Assembly (NCBI GenBank): GCA_022925895.1
Contig: JAKSYS010000139.1
Coordinates: 43,590-107,589 of the forward strand
Origin: Fragilaria crotonensis
Taxonomy: Eukaryota > Bacillariophyta > Fragilariophyceae > Fragilariales > Fragilariaceae
Reading direction: 5' to 3'
Length of the DNA: 64,000 bases
Translations under genes and position numbers: made by a program
The notes under the pieces: model-generated
Database searches by the model: none
The model's input: the letters and a program-made list of their open reading frames with translations, nothing else
Told to the model about the DNA's origin: nothing
In this document: in pieces, positions 19,417 through 32,670 of the stretch
Layout of the letters: each line of letters begins with the position of its first letter
How positions within the stretch are numbered: the first letter of the stretch is position 1

Positions 19417-20422
19417 TCGTCGTCGAGACGTCTCTTCCTTCAGGCAGATGCTTTGCGTGAAATATCACCGAGTTTTCGTACTGCGTATGCGTGTTTGGTC
19501 ATTGTGTCGAACCAAATATGTCTGCGCTCCATTTATTCAACCATGACGTTTGGAATTCAATGGCTTACGCATCACACCTACCACTAGGACGATGATGGGT
19601 TCAACTTTGCGTCATCCAGAACACCAGAATCCCAGTTCAAGCTAAGAATTACCTGGGAACTGGGAACCAAGAACTGAATGCCCTTGGCAGTGGGTGCACT
19701 CCAGCAACAAAATCAAACAAGTAACTATCAAACCATCCGACAAGCAAGATGAGTCATATGACAAATTGATGATGGCAAAAAGGAATGGAAACACGAAGAA
19801 GGCTATGATCATCTCCAACCAGGATTGGCGGTCCCAGTCTGGGAAGGTTTAAAGGGACAGATCTTAGAAATGTAAAATCAAATAGCATCAACTGGCCACA
19901 CCAATACTTGAATTTTGAATCCAGCAGCATTTGGAGTTGGTGGGAGCAATTCGGGACTTCTCAACCAACGATGAACTGTATTTCAATTTTGTGATTCTGG
20001 TGCTGTACAGTTGCAACCCAACTTACAGTATCAAGATGACGTCAAAGACTACAGCGCTGGGAAAACAAGGATTGAATGCTCTTTAGATCAACCAATCAAC
20101 AAGATAAAACGAAATTGAGTTACATGGGAAATAGCTAGGTCAGGAGGAAGCTGGCCATTGGATTGGACCCCTCATACGACAAGGCTTTCCGTCCTGCTAA
20201 ACCTAAAACCATGATATGCATATGGTTGATCGGACCAAGTACTAGTACCGTGGTACTGGAGTTCTCTAGTAAGGTAGTAGTACAACTGAAGTAGAAGGTA
20301 CAGTACACCGTCAGTACGAGGTCAGAATTGCGCAGCTGCGATGTGACACCAACGCCAACTGTGGACTCATGTTCACTGTTACATCACAGAACCTGTCTTG
20401 AACTCTCAACACAAAGATAACC
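19417..20422. other. Intergenic region without recognisable gene
   Basis: About 1 kb of moderately A/T-rich sequence with no long open frame and no RNA gene that I can recognise. Several short direct repeats around CTGGGAACTGGGAACCAAG (about 19650) are present. A GTAC cluster lies at 20235-20320, directly before the MYND gene. Confidence 0.6.
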
Positions 20423-21306
20423 ATGTCCGATGTTTACACTGACGAGATCGGCCGTTCTTTCTGTAATGCGCATCGCAAGGTGCATTGCAATGTGTGTTGC
20501 TTAAGTTTCGAAGAACTAAACATACACGCCGAAATTGCGGCCGGCTTGCGTCGACCTCCGACCAAGGCCGAAGAGTTGGCCAAGGAGAAGGTAATGATAG
20601 AACGTGGTCTCGCGTTCATGATGAATCAGGATCCAAGGACTCGACGGAGCATGCAAGAAAATATCGCTTACCATGAGACCGAACTAGCTCGGGTGAAGCG
20701 GGAACTTAAAGATCTACTGGAGAGCGATCAAGGTCAGCTCTCAGCCGTGGAAAAGGCATTGGGAGAGGAGCTTGAGAAGGCACAGTCGATGGATATTGAC
20801 CAGATGGCCTTGGCTGAGGCCTTATCGAGACTCAATCCGGGTAAGACTCACTTTGAATATGGAGGAATAGAAACGGAACAAGTTTATGAAAAATTTGTGG
20901 GCCCCCTCCATCATCTCAGCGAGACATGGCGTTGGATCCTTACACTTGCAGTTACTGCAAGAAGATTAGCAAAACAAAACTCATGGCATGCGGTCGCTGT
21001 AAGAAGCAAGCGTACTGCGGCCCAGAATGCCAGAGGCCTCACTGGAAAGCTCACAAGAAGGAATGCGTCAAGGTTGAGCAGTTGACGAAGGAAGAGGAGA
21101 AGAAGATGCCGCTAACGTGGAAACAGTTGGAGGAATTCGGGAATGCTCCCGGAGAAGAACTTGAAGTCCGCTACGTTACTGATCGACCGGGCATGTTCCG
21201 ACAAATTGCACTTTGCAAAGACCGCGTCGGAATTTCCAAAACCGTGGCCATGTACAATCAGAGCAAAAGCCTTCCAAATTTTGTTCCCGGCAAAATCATG
21301 ATTTGA
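20423..21306 (+). CDS. MYND-type zinc-finger protein
   Basis: I predict exon 1 at 20423-20840 and exon 2 at 20924-21306, with an 83-nt intron (GTAAGA donor, CGAG acceptor) that restores a continuous frame of 266 residues. The N-terminus has a cysteine/histidine-rich patch (FCNAHRKVHCNVCC). A charged helical region follows (residues about 45-130). After the junction lies a canonical MYND finger (CSYCKKISKTKLMACGRC, then AYCGPECQRPHWKAHKKEC), which binds two zincs and usually mediates protein contacts. The C-terminal part is conserved-looking but unassigned. Without splicing, the MYND finger lies in a different frame from the N-terminus, which is the main argument for the intron. No SET domain is present, so it is not an SMYD methyltransferase. 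Confidence 0.8.
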
Positions 21307-21500
21307 AAGAATCCTCGGTTTCACTACTTCGCTGATGGAACCAATGGAGCGAGAATCGAAGAGACAGACCTTGTGAACATTAGAATCAAAGACTAGTAAA
21401 AGCGTCGCTTGGACACAATTAGTTGAAACCATGTTTGCCATATCGAGGAACATTCTGACTTGACCCGATAAACGAGGCTCTGCATACTTGTCTCAACTCT

Positions 21501-24500
21501 CTACTGACGCAATGGGACTGTGATCTCTCCGTCAAGGCCACGAAGCTCTTCGAACAAAAGGCGCAAAATCATGTGCCCTCCACCTTCGCCGCCTCCTTCG
21601 TTGGCAGCGATCCAGTCAAATTGAAGGTCTACGTCTTTGCCTTTCATAGTGTTGTGGATGCTAATTGTGCGCTGAGCGAGCAGCCTTTTGCTTTGTGGAG
21701 TACCAAGAACAAGTGACAAAGACGTTTGAGAAGGCGCACCGTTATTTCCTCGGCTCCCACCTTCGATGGTCATATTGACTCGGAGCTTCCCAACACTTGC
21801 CCCTGTTGTTTTCTCGATCTCGCTGCTGACGCTTGTGGCATTGATTGAGATGAAAGGAAGAGAAAAGATGGACCTTATCATACGATCAAAATCAGGTGTT
21901 CGACCTCCTTTCAGAAGCCGTTTCAACAGAGCGGCAGTCTCATCTCTTGGACTCGAACGAAGAGACCATATTGTCGGCGTGTCCGCACTCTGTGCCTGAG
22001 CATTTGCCCTGAGTCGTCGAACGATGTCAGCAGAAAATCCAGCTAGAAGACACAAGGGTCGTCATCGACGGTCGACCTAGTGGAAATCAATTGCCGAACT
22101 CGAGAAAACTGGCACATTAAGTCGAAGTTGCTAGCGATGGTTTTGTCCTGGGCTGCAACGTAGTGCATTGCAGCAAGTACCCGAGGGACTTGATCAGTCG
22201 CTGTTTTCGTGTCGTTGATGTAGTCGCTTATAGGAAGCCGCGCGCGTTCGAGGTAGGCTTGCAACAAAAGAAAACACCTGGAAAGTGGTGAGCACAAACC
22301 CGGGCAACAAGAAAATTTTGGAATGATACGTACTTTGTGTGCGGGTCAGCCATGACATCAATGCTAATGTACTTTGAACTCGGTTGATTCTGACGCAGAA
22401 CAGCTGAAATATCAGGACCCCACATAAGGTCCTCACTTAATTCAGCATTCAAATGCTCTTCGTTGTGACGCACAGGAAGTTCATCAAACTCGTGTGTACT
22501 TGAAAGTGAATACAGAAGCCAAGCTGCGGAAATCTCGTCCACTCGCGCCGCTCTGGTAAAGGCAACCAAACCATAACCCTTTGTGGTCTTTAATTCGTCT
22601 TCTGTCTCGTCAATCGCTTCTTTGATAAGCTTCCTCGCCTCTCTGATCGCGAATTCCATCTGCTTGGGGGTTCGGTATAGAAGATAGTAGTTAGAAGCAC
22701 ATCGTCCCAGGATCGTGGGCGTGATAGCCCTGTCGATACCATCGCTATCTTCGATCTCGATACATCCGTGTTCTTTCAATTTCTTAAGTGTTTCTTTCAC
22801 TACTTCAAGCAAAAAGTCTTCGATAGCTTCAGCGGTGCTGGACTTTGCTCCATAGTATGACGGATTGGCTTTCACCCTCCGGGCGTAGAAAGTCCACATG
22901 AGGTAGCCAACAGCATCAACTGTCGACCTAATAGTTCCAATTGAGATTTCCGCGTTAAGATTTTCACACATCTTTTCAAAAAGGCAGGACTCAACTGGGA
23001 ATGGCGAGTACAGAAACTTGCGGTAATAGTTCTTCTTGTCCTCCGCTATCATAACAAGGGCAACACCGCTGGTGTCAAACCCAGGACGACCAGCACGTCC
23101 AATCATCTGTAGCACATCGGTTAATGGATAGTCAACATAGCGCGAACTCTTCCCATCAAAGTATTCAGTTCCTTTTACAATTACAAAATGCGCTGGCAGG
23201 TTGACGCCCCACGCTAATGTTGCTGTTGCCACAAGCACTCGGATTTGTCCCCCCAAGAAGAGCCTTTCTACTGCGTCCCTGTCGCTGTTCGATAGGCCTG
23301 CGTGATGGATACCAATGCCGAATGTCAGCGTATGGTGAAGGGCTTCATCTTCGATGGTCTCAGCTACAGACTCAATAAAGTCTTCACTGCAGCCCAGAAA
23401 AATCTTGGCGTTCTCGTCAGCGGCAGCGTAGCTGATTATGTCCAATGCTGTTAGCCGAGTTTGCCGGCGTGATGCCACAAATATCAAAGTAGGTTGCGTA
23501 GGCGAGTGTTGTTTGATGGCTGCATAGCATGGCTTATTCATGGTGGCCATCCTTGGACAATAGTGTTTGCCAGAGTAGCCTTGGACGTGAACACTCATGG
23601 GAATTGGTCGAACAGAGGGCTTGAAGTTATAGAGGCCTCGATTGGCACTAGTCGAATGTCCTTGAGTATCAATGCCCAACCAGTCAGCGAGATCGTGTGG
23701 ATTAGCGATCGCGGTCGACAATCCAATGATTCTCGTCCATTCTGAACTTGAGCCGGCGGTCTGAAGGTGGTTGGAAATGAAGCGCGTGCGACTCACGATC
23801 GCTTCAAGGACAGCACCTCGCTCCTCACCGAGGAGATGAATCTCATCTATGACTAGAAGTCTGACACGTTTTACAAATGCTTTTCCGTTCGAGACATTGC
23901 TGTCATGAGCAAGAGAATCGGTGCCTCTCCAGCCACGAGAGATCAGGTCCCATTTCTCTGGCGTGCAAATCAAAACATCAGCCGTATTCAAGGCTTTTTG
24001 ATCGTGATGTGTGTCACCAGACAACTCGAGGACGTTCCAACTTAATGGAGGCGTTCCGAGACGATCCTGCCACTCCCTAAGACGCTCCCTCGCTAATGAC
24101 TTCAAGGGAGCAATGTACACGCATATGCCTTTGGGGTGCAAATTCTTCATGCGTAGGATACCAAGCTCGGCTATGGTCGTCTTTCCTGACCCCGTGGGTG
24201 CTCCAAGAAAGACGGGTGTGTCAGAATGATAGAGCACGTGGAACAGCTGGGTCTGAATAGGGTTGAAGGTTTCATATTTCGTAAACAGCTCTTCGAACTT
24301 TGGATCCTGCAATGCAGAAGTTGGAAGTGGGGTGAGGTCGATTAAGTCGGTATAGATAGTAGTCTGATCTGGCATCCTGATGTCCTCAAATGAAACTGGT
24401 AGAAGCTGTTCCACTCCAACCCAAGAATCGGACATAAGCCGAATAAAGTACTGCTTCGGAAGTGGACTGAAAGCAGGGATCGTGACGTCCAATGATTTTG

Positions 24501-27500
24501 TTTCAGGATGACTCCTTCGAGAGAAGGTAACATACTCGTGGTGATAGATTCTGCTGTTTTCGCCATCTTCAACCAATAGCCAGAAAGACTCAGCTCCACC
24601 ATGCCACCTCGATTGCCACGTCCAAGCAGGGTGGAGCTCAATGTGGAATCGTAAGACGCTATTTGTCACTGGCCGAACAGCGCAGGATATTTCTACGTAG
24701 GGGAGCATGCCCACAAGCTTCTGGATCTTATCACCACCTTGCTGCCAATGACAAAGCTGCCCTACCTCGCCACGCTGCATGTCAAGGAGCAGCAACGTGT
24801 TCTCGAACGTATCGTACCCTTTACCTCCGCCTCCCATCTGCTTGTTTTCGAGAGCGGCATAGACTTGATTTTTCAACTCTCCCTCAAACTGGCGTAAAGG
24901 GGTTTGAAACCACCAAACCTTTCTATCAACGCTTTTCGCGATGCGCAACAGTTTGACAGCGGCTCCGACAGTCCCCCTTTTCAAGCACATCTCGAACATC
25001 GCACGTGCGACTCGTCCGGCATTGCTGGCAATATAATTGGTGTCCGAAATCAGCGTGAAACTACGAATGCTGTGTCTGGAGATGTATGCCTGCATCAGAA
25101 CGAAAGCTTTGTCGGATGACTCATGCACTGGTTGTTTCACTTTCAAAGGGCAAGCCTTCGAAATAATTCCATCGAGTTCACCCAGTTCCTCTTGTCGGAT
25201 TCGAACATTCTCGAACTCAGATGCGCAGCAGATCAAGTGGCACAGCGCTTCGTCAGAAGGAGATGGATCATGCATTAGTTTTTCGTTGAATGTCGACACG
25301 CTTTCTGCTTGTATATAGAAATGGGCGGCAACGCGTCCAATATCAACTACTCCAAGATTGCCGGACTCGACATGATATCTCATCATTTTATTTTGTTCCA
25401 ATGTTTTGGCTGCTTCGATAATCAGCTCACGACTTCGAATGCGAAGTGTAGGATCGTCAGCATGCTGGTCCACTGAGATTCCATACGCCAATGGGTTTCG
25501 GACCATTCTGACATATAAGTATGTATAGGTCAACCACGTCACTGCTTCGTCAATGGTTGTGACGGTGCCACTGACAACTTCTGCGTTAAGATGGTCAACA
25601 AGCTGTTTGATAAATGAACTCTCGATTGGTACAGCTCGGACAAGCTTGTCGAGGTATCGCGGCAGGGCATCGTGGGAAGTGATCAGAGTAGCCTCTCCAC
25701 TAGAATCAAATTGAGGCCGTCCAGCCCGACCAAAGATTTGTTGCACATCCAAGATGCTGAGATCCACCATACCTCCCTTTTCGGGGTTGTAGACGTCGGT
25801 ACCTTTAATGACAACGGTATGTGCGGGAAGGTTAATACCCCACGCGAGCGTCGCAGTGCAGCATATGACCTTTATCGCACCATCCGAGAACATTTGTTCC
25901 GTAAGCTTGCGATCGCCTCGAAGCATACCGGCATGATGGATTCCAAGACCGTTCGGAAAGTGCAGGGCAACTTCTCGATTCCGTGACTTTAGTGCGCGTT
26001 CAACGTAGCGATTGTATGCGTCGCCGTGGTAGCCTTCCTTCGCCTGGGTGACAAAATATTTTTCAAGTTCGCCTTCTTCACTCGCCTTTTCAACAAGAGC
26101 TGACGCTGTATCGCCTGTCCCTTTGCGAGAATGTACGAAAACCATAACTTGATATCCACGACGGAGTGAGTCAACGACTATCTCGTAACAGATCTCATTC
26201 ATGCGTTTTTCTTTCTGCCAGTGATTCCTGGATTGAGCGTTAACACCGATGAACTGTTGCTGGAGCGGTACTGGTCGATGTTCAGGTCCGAAGAAGAAGA
26301 GCCCCTGCGATGGAACCTGAAGGAATTCTGCGACATCTTTGTAGTTGGGAAGAGTCGCGGAGAGTCCCACGATGCGAACTTGACGTTGACGACTTTCGAC
26401 CAGTCGGTGCAACCGCGCAACTACGCTCTCAATAACAGCCCCGCGGTCATCTGCCAACAGATGAACTTCATCAATGATGAGTAGCCCACATTGGTTACCT
26501 AATGAGTTTTCGTCACTCCCACTCTTGCGAGTCACCACATCCCATTTCTCTGGAGTTGTTACCAAAATGTTGGCCGACTCAGCCTCCGCCCGCGTAAGCT
26601 GTGTGTCTCCCGTCAATTCCCGAACAATAAGTCGCAATGCTGGATTCAGAATGGAATGGAACTTTTCCACAACTTCCTGAGCCAGGGCTTTCATCGGTGC
26701 AATGTAGACAACTTTCTTTCCAGTTTCGACAGATCGAGCGTCATGACCAGGAATCAGTCCAACGTCGCGAAAGTGTGCTACAGTAGCGAGCAGGGCGACA
26801 TTGGTCTTGCCCGCACCTGTGGGAGCGCAAATGAGAAGGTTGTCTCGGCTACGGAACGCTTTGTCAAAAACTGCACTCTGCATTGGATTTAGCGTCGTCG
26901 TTCCTTTGAACGCCTTGGCACATTCTTTGTCCATAATCTCTGATATGGCCAATCGCCGGTGTAACATGCTTTCATCCCTGTGAACTGCAGGGATTGTGAC
27001 TTTCTCATACCCGCTGCCATATTCTCGTTCTGTACCACGAGGGAGGCCCATAGCATCATACGCTTGGCGAGACCCTTCGGGAAGCAGGGATTGCTGGAGT
27101 TGTTGTAATTCTTCAGTTGTTCGCCCGATAAGGCCTCCAGCACCCATTGCTTCCATACCCTTTGACAGACTGATCCAGTCTTCGGCGTCCACAATGGCTC
27201 CGGCTTCCTTGGCGGCCCGCAAGGCCTGCTCAGCCTTTTTGGCCGCCTTCTTGGCTGCCTTTTGGGCTTGTAAATCCGACTTGCGAGTCACAGTGTGCGT
27301 CCCTCGGCCAACATTTGCGTCAGACGCGGTTAAATCCGCCTCAGCTTGAGCGAATGCGGCTACCTGCGCAGCGTTGCGAGCCTCTTCCAACAAGTACTGA
27401 CGACGTTCTTCGTCGACGTCCACATACGTGTCCGACGCTGTGACCACGGGAGGACCACTTTCTGTGGGAAGGCTTGATTCTGGTAGTTGTGATATCTTCG

Positions 27501-27848
27501 GTAAATGTTGTGCAATCTGAAAGATGACATCCATGCCCCCCTCTCCGAGTGCATCAAACAAGGCAGCTTGTTGCTGCGCCTCATCCTTCAATTGTGCCGC
27601 CGACCAAATGGCGCGAGCCAAATGGACATGCCCCAACTCGGACGGTACCGTTTTCACAAGGTCTGTGAGCCATGAAACATCAAAGTCGTCGTCATCGGCT
27701 GATTTGGATTCTCCTTGTTGTCCAAAGCGCGTCGCAGTGCCAGAATGAGGTGATGTGTGGCTTCGAAAACGTTGTTCCGTTCGACTTGGGAGAGTTTGGG
27801 CGGCTGGAGTATTCGCTCCTGCTCTAATTTAAGTAGAGCTTGCTCCAT
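21501..27848 (-). CDS. ASCC3/Slh1-type Ski2-like double-cassette RNA/DNA helicase
   Basis: This is a helicase of about 2050 residues. Human ASCC3 and yeast Slh1 act in the ASC-1/RQT complex, splitting collided ribosomes and assisting alkylation repair. I predict exons 27848-22334, 22277-22077 and 22008-21501. The introns are 56 nt (GTACGT donor, TTCCAG acceptor) and 68 nt (GTCGAC donor, CTCAG acceptor; the second is less certain). Cassette 1 has CAPTGAGKT, IIDEVHLLADDRG, GLSATLPNY and FGRAGRPQFD, then a Sec63 domain. Cassette 2 has LGAPTGSGKT, VIDEIHLLGEERG and IGRAGRPGFD, then a second Sec63 domain ending near LPVRHNEEHLNAEL. Both Walker sets look intact. The extreme N-terminus (MEQALLKLEQERILQPPK, from 27848) is in a different frame from the main body. 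A single missing base near 27700, in the GG of AAGGAG, would join them. Confidence 0.9.
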
Positions 27849-29363
27849 GAGTATGCTGATGTAAGAAATGTAAGAGGATTGCGAAGAAGAGGCTGTTAGT
27901 GACGTCTGAAGCCAATTGAAGCCCTTGCCCCTGGGCTCATTGAATCAATGATGTGATAACATCCGACTGAGGGATAACGCGGAATCTTCAAAATCGACAA
28001 CTGATAAGGTATTTATTGCTCGGGAGTACGCCCTGGAGAATAGATGAGGAGTGACTTCGTCATTACTTTCGTCTTGACTACAATTGCGCTTGCTTATGCA
28101 TTATGCAGCCGATTCCCTCCAAATTATGAACTCAACGGAAAACACTTCATTTCAGTTTTATAATTTTAATGAAGAAATTTCACCGTTGGATTCCACCGAG
28201 TCTTGCCGAGATTGCTCTCATGTCTCGTGTGGTTGGGTGTACGGTGGTCGAACTCTACCGGTAGTACCGTAATGACACTAGTAGTATGTACTACTTGTAC
28301 CTGGTAGTATATCGAGCGTCGAGCACTAAGACCTATGTACTCGTACGACACAACGACTCCGGTTTTTGTGTAGAAGCGAACGCGAAACACGAACAAATCC
28401 ATCCGTATTCCAGAGAGAGTATTGAATCTCCAGCGGTGACTCAATAGGGAAGTTCATAGTACATACAGCACTGTTCGAGCTCAGAGAACACAAACTAACA
28501 CTTGTCATACTATTGGTAGTAGTAGAAGCAGGATGAATCAATTTGACAGCTGACAGTTTTGTCATGCTTCCTCCGGTACATACCCCGTAGAAACCCCTGT
28601 AGAACGTAATTATTTAATTACTTGTTCAATTTTGATTTTACAATAAATACAAAGTTGGCTACGAATAGCTCTAAGCGCCCTCTATTCATTTCTGCAATAA
28701 AATTGAAGGCTTGGGTGTTGCGTGTCAACTGTCAGCGCAGTACCTGGTACGGAGTACAAGGTACAACAACCCAAGTACTGCGTACGAGTACGGTGTAGAC
28801 AGTAGTACTACTAGTTCTAACTAGAGACTGCTCCTACGTACTGCTACTACTAGTGGCTACGGTAGTCATGGTCTCAGGGTGTCGTCTTTGAAATTGCTTA
28901 TTTCTCCACAAGTTTGATCTTCTTGAACAATTTATCCATTGCTTTGTTAGAGAGGAGGACCTGTTCTATCCAAAAATGCAATAATATACGAACATTAGTG
29001 CATAAGTTGATGTGATTGCAGCACAGTATACAGTACCCTATTTTTACTAGTAAAATCGTCGCGGTACAATTGATTAAGCTTAGCCAATTTGGGCTTAAAT
29101 AGGAGGATTTGCGGGAATTGAAATTCTGTGGAATCTACGTATCAGATTTTTAAATATGAAACAGATTTGGAAAGGGCTAATCGAGATCTATCGAATGGCG
29201 TATTCATAATCTAAAATAAACGTCGAGGGGATGGATAGGAATTTTCCGAAAAATCTTGGCCAAACCGTTCATCCTGCTTCTAGTAGTAGTAAAAATGAAT
29301 ATGATTCATAAGGTACACAAACACAAGCGCAGGGAACACGCAACAAGTTCCGCATTTGAGACG
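27849..29363. other. Long intergenic region, A/T-rich with two GTAC clusters
   Basis: No supported gene in about 1.5 kb between divergent genes. GTAC/AGTAGTAC clusters occur at about 28250-28345 and 28735-28870. The A/T-rich part (28590-28700 and 29030-29220) has many short stops in all frames. An in-frame but unlikely extension of the phosphatase N-terminus starts at 29256. Confidence 0.6.
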
Positions 29364-30914
29364 ATGAAATACTCTCTCGTCTTCCTCCTTTCCCTCGCCA
29401 TCCATGCTAATGGTTATCGTTTGCAGTACAGAGATTGCGAGGGGTCTGTCCGACATGTTCACTTGGCAGTTGGACCCGACCCGAGCTCCTCAATGACGGT
29501 TTCCTTCTCATCGATTCCCGCTGAATCGGGAGACGAAGTTTACGGGGCTGTTCTGATTGGAAGGGATCCTCACCGGTTCGAGCAAGTGATCACGGAAGAC
29601 GAGAGACCTATATTTTACACTTCTCCACAACCGAGGGATGGAAAGAACTACACAAGTCCGTATCAACATCACATCACTATCATTGGACTGAGGCCGCACA
29701 CGACCTACCATTATATGTGCGTTACTCGTAGCACAATGGAGGAGATTTTGGAGCTTCAAGAAAATGTTGATCTGTTGCAACTTCAGGGGAAGCAAAGCCA
29801 AGGAACTTGACGAAGAGGAGAGGGCGACCTGTCAGGAATGGAAGATGACGATAGACGCCGTCTACGAGAAAGACTTCAGATGGAGGCAAGCTTGTTACGT
29901 CGAAGACTTGCTCCACCACCATATGATTCGACACGGTGCGAGTGTCCTGATCCTTACAAAATACGATCCTTCAGAACTGCAACACGTCCTGGACACGGAA
30001 AGACAAAGGTTGCAGTTATCGGTGACATCGGCCAATTTCCCCATTCGGAGGAGGTTCTGGATCACTTGCGACGACACCATGCTGACATCAATGCAATCAT
30101 CCTTGCAGGTGATCTGGCATATCCGGAGTTGGACCATAAACGTTGGGACACCTTTATGGATTTCTTCGATGACTATCCTCTCATAGAAAACGTTCCTATG
30201 CACGTTACACCTGGCAACCATGACATCGACAAACCGTCAAACGGAAATCAAATATTCTCCTCTTACGAGACGCGCTTTCGCATGCCTCGCATCAAACCGG
30301 CTCAGCTAGGCACCTACGATGGGCCTATTGGTCCACTTAGTATGGATCGCCCGCCATATCCGCTCGACTATGAGTACGGTAACGCGTACTATGCATTTCA
30401 GTATGGTACGACACACCAGATATTCATCAATAGCTACTCTGCTATGGAGCCTGGATCAATGCAATACGAGTGGCTCGTGGAAGAGCTTGAGAGGGTTAAT
30501 CGGAAGGAAACACCTTGGTTGCTGGTAACGTTTCACGTCCCCATCTACAATACATTTGAAGTGCACCAGCACGATTACCAGTTGTTCAAGACCCGAGAAT
30601 TTATTGAACCCCTGTTGGTCAAGTACAAGGTTAACCTCGTTTTCAACGGGCACATTCACGCCTACCTCCGCACCAAACCAGTGGCCTTTGGCAACGTCTC
30701 CAAAACTGGTCCAGTGCATATTGTGATGGGTGCCGGTGGTCGAGCTGCAAAGGCTGATTTCCTACACGATGAACCTGAAGAATGGGTTGAAATTCGCGAT
30801 GCCACTATTTATGGTTACGGATTGTTGGACATTTGCAATAAGACACACGCTCGATGGGATTGGGTACACGCTGCCAAGAGGGTGACCACAACGTTGTGTA
30901 CAAGGAAGATGTGA
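29364..30914 (+). CDS. Purple acid phosphatase (metallophosphoesterase), frame interrupted
   Basis: This is a secreted purple acid phosphatase, a di-metal phosphomonoesterase that typically releases phosphate outside the cell. The signal peptide starts at MKYSLVFLLSLAIHANG (29364). A fibronectin-like N-terminal domain ends at GLRPHTTYHYMC. The catalytic domain has all five ligand blocks: GDIGQ, GDLAYP, GNHDI, FHVPIYN and GHIHAYLR. Between the domains the frame is broken by a TGA at 29808-29810. No GT-AG intron fits. Reading from the GGGG run at about 29787 shifted by one base gives a plausible peptide (ELDEEERATCQEW) until the original frame resumes before CPDPYKIRSFRTA. A pair of small indels, or one consensus error, is therefore more likely than true inactivation. 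The rest of the catalytic domain is intact. Confidence 0.8.
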
Positions 30915-31023
30915 TTCTTCCCCGGGTGGAATGGATCATACTTATTTCGTGAATCAGTACTTTCTGGACGAATAAATCAAAATCTTCGCCGGAAGCATTT
31001 AATCTCAGCTGAACGCTGCCAAA

Positions 31024-32184
31024 TTATATTTCGAAGGTTGCGACTCTGGCTTCGATGTCTACTGTGAGTTTGCCCTGACTTAGGAAGGTTTGCCCCAGAA
31101 CTATAACGTAGGGCGCTTTCTGTTCGTCAAAGAACCAGTCCAAATAGATCGGGGCAATGTAGAACATGTTATTAAACCCTCGTCCACTCACAAACTCCAC
31201 AACCTGCCGCTGGGCTGGGTCATCCGCTTGAACTGTCGCCAGTCGAACTTTCCTAGGGTCGATATTGTACTCCTCCGTCAGTGCATCCCAAAACGCTTGG
31301 TTGACCAAACAGCCGGTTAAGCCCGTGTCTAGAACTGCAACGATCGGTCGTCCTCCTAGCTTATTTGAAGTTACTCGGACTCCATCCAAAATAAGGTCCT
31401 TGACTGTAAAACAGTAATGCTCAATGAAACCTCCCAATGGCCTCAAGTCAACAAGTGGTATCCTAGGACCTTTCCTCCCCAACAGCGATCCATTCGCTAG
31501 TGTTAAGCTTTCTCGATCAATCGAAAATGACCTGACGTCACTTCCATCCTGAAAATAGAATTGCTCAAGCCATGTTGGACGATAAAATTCCTTCTGGCGC
31601 GGAGGATTGGGATGTTTGACCAATCCGAGGAGTGCACCTCCAGCTTCGACTTCCAGTTGGTCGTCCATCATTGCCAGAATCGTTTCACCATGACTGGATA
31701 CATGCGGGACACTCCGAAAGGAAACAGTCGCCTGTTTCCAATCTAGAAAACCAGATCCCGCTCCGTATATTTCTTCAGTGGGTGGGAATGGAGAATCCGT
31801 CAGCTGAAATGGCTGCTTGCCCTCATAAAGGATATCCCGATCGCCACTTAAAACCAAATATGGCGATCCCGTATCGACGGCAGCACGATAAACACGGGTG
31901 GTTCCCTTCGAACCGGCGACACGAATTCGAACACAATAACTCCCCCCAGTGCAACTTTCGACCGGAAACTTGACGACAGTTCCTTGCTCGGCGTTCGACG
32001 CTGATGATTGTTGACGTAATTGAAGTGCAACAGAAGTTGTGAATGATACAATGTTCTGGAGAAAACTGGATCGGTCCAAGGCGAGCAATGTGAAAATCAA
32101 TGGCGATGAGACGAACATCGTGTGGCGTCTCGACAAAAGACCGCGCAAGCAGTTTATCGCAATGACAATCACGTCATGAACCAA
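31024..32184 (-). CDS. Pepsin-like aspartic protease (A1 family-like)
   Basis: This 386-residue protein has two aspartate motifs in the expected pseudo-symmetric arrangement: AAVDTGSPYLV (Asp at about residue 104) and AVLDTGLTGCLVN (Asp at about residue 286). The N-terminus is hydrophobic (MFVSSPLIFTLLALD from a second Met at residue 23), consistent with a signal peptide or anchor. The C-terminal YVIVLGQTFLSQGKLTVDIE is the typical ending strand pair of retropepsin/pepsin folds. The flap-region glycines and the usual disulfide pattern are only partly evident, so substrate specificity is unknown. Single exon, convergent with the phosphatase gene 110 bp away. Confidence 0.8.
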   Translation of the reverse strand: MVHDVIVIAINCLRGLLSRRHTMFVSSPLIFTLLALDRSSFLQNIVSFTTSVALQLRQQSSASNAEQGTVVKFPVESCTGGSYCVRIRVAGSKGTTRVYRAAVDTGSPYLVLSGDRDILYEGKQPFQLTDSPFPPTEEIYGAGSGFLDWKQATVSFRSVPHVSSHGETILAMMDDQLEVEAGGALLGLVKHPNPPRQKEFYRPTWLEQFYFQDGSDVRSFSIDRESLTLANGSLLGRKGPRIPLVDLRPLGGFIEHYCFTVKDLILDGVRVTSNKLGGRPIVAVLDTGLTGCLVNQAFWDALTEEYNIDPRKVRLATVQADDPAQRQVVEFVSGRGFNNMFYIAPIYLDWFFDEQKAPYVIVLGQTFLSQGKLTVDIEARVATFEI

Positions 32185-32670
32185 TGACTGAACTCAAGAC
32201 GTCGTGGCAGTATAGATTATAGATCATATCTTTGCAGAATTCAGGGCTGCGATATGTAGAGTGTATCTGTAATCTGTAGAGTTGTATGTGTGCTCTGTGC
32301 TCTGAAGCCAAATTCCTACGTATACACTATAGCATATGAAAGGAGTAGAGTTGTACTACTATGCATTATGCATACCAGGTACCAGATACCAGGTACTGTA
32401 GTACTATGTATTGTGCTCCGAGTACAAGTATGTTCAATGTTCATACATGTCTGTCTGTCATAGTGTCATAGATGCTGAAATCCTCTGTGTTCTGTGTGTG
32501 TGTCTGGGGTCTGGGCTTTCCCTCTCCCAAGTCGAAGTGCAATCAACGTCGACAGGACTGGATTCAAAACAAAACTCACAACAAAGAACTCAGACAATAT
32601 CACACCGTCGACAACTATTGGTTTCCACTACGTTCTCGATACACTGTTGATTATCCTTTAAATAGCAACC
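32185..32670. other. Intergenic promoter region with GTAC cluster
   Basis: This divergent intergenic stretch lies between the protease and VTI1. Repeated ACCAGGTACCAGATACC-type sequence and GTACTACT occur at about 32350-32430. The region 32440-32660 is the likely 5' UTR of VTI1. No gene is supported. Confidence 0.5.

Noticed and set aside
28084-28272. Short plus-strand frame upstream of the phosphatase gene
   Set aside because: 62 codons, no motif, in an A/T-rich intergenic region.
29808-29810. TGA in the phosphatase as a possible selenocysteine codon
   Set aside because: Purple acid phosphatases have no selenocysteine at this linker, and the alternative frame explains the region better; no SECIS-like element was looked for or seen.
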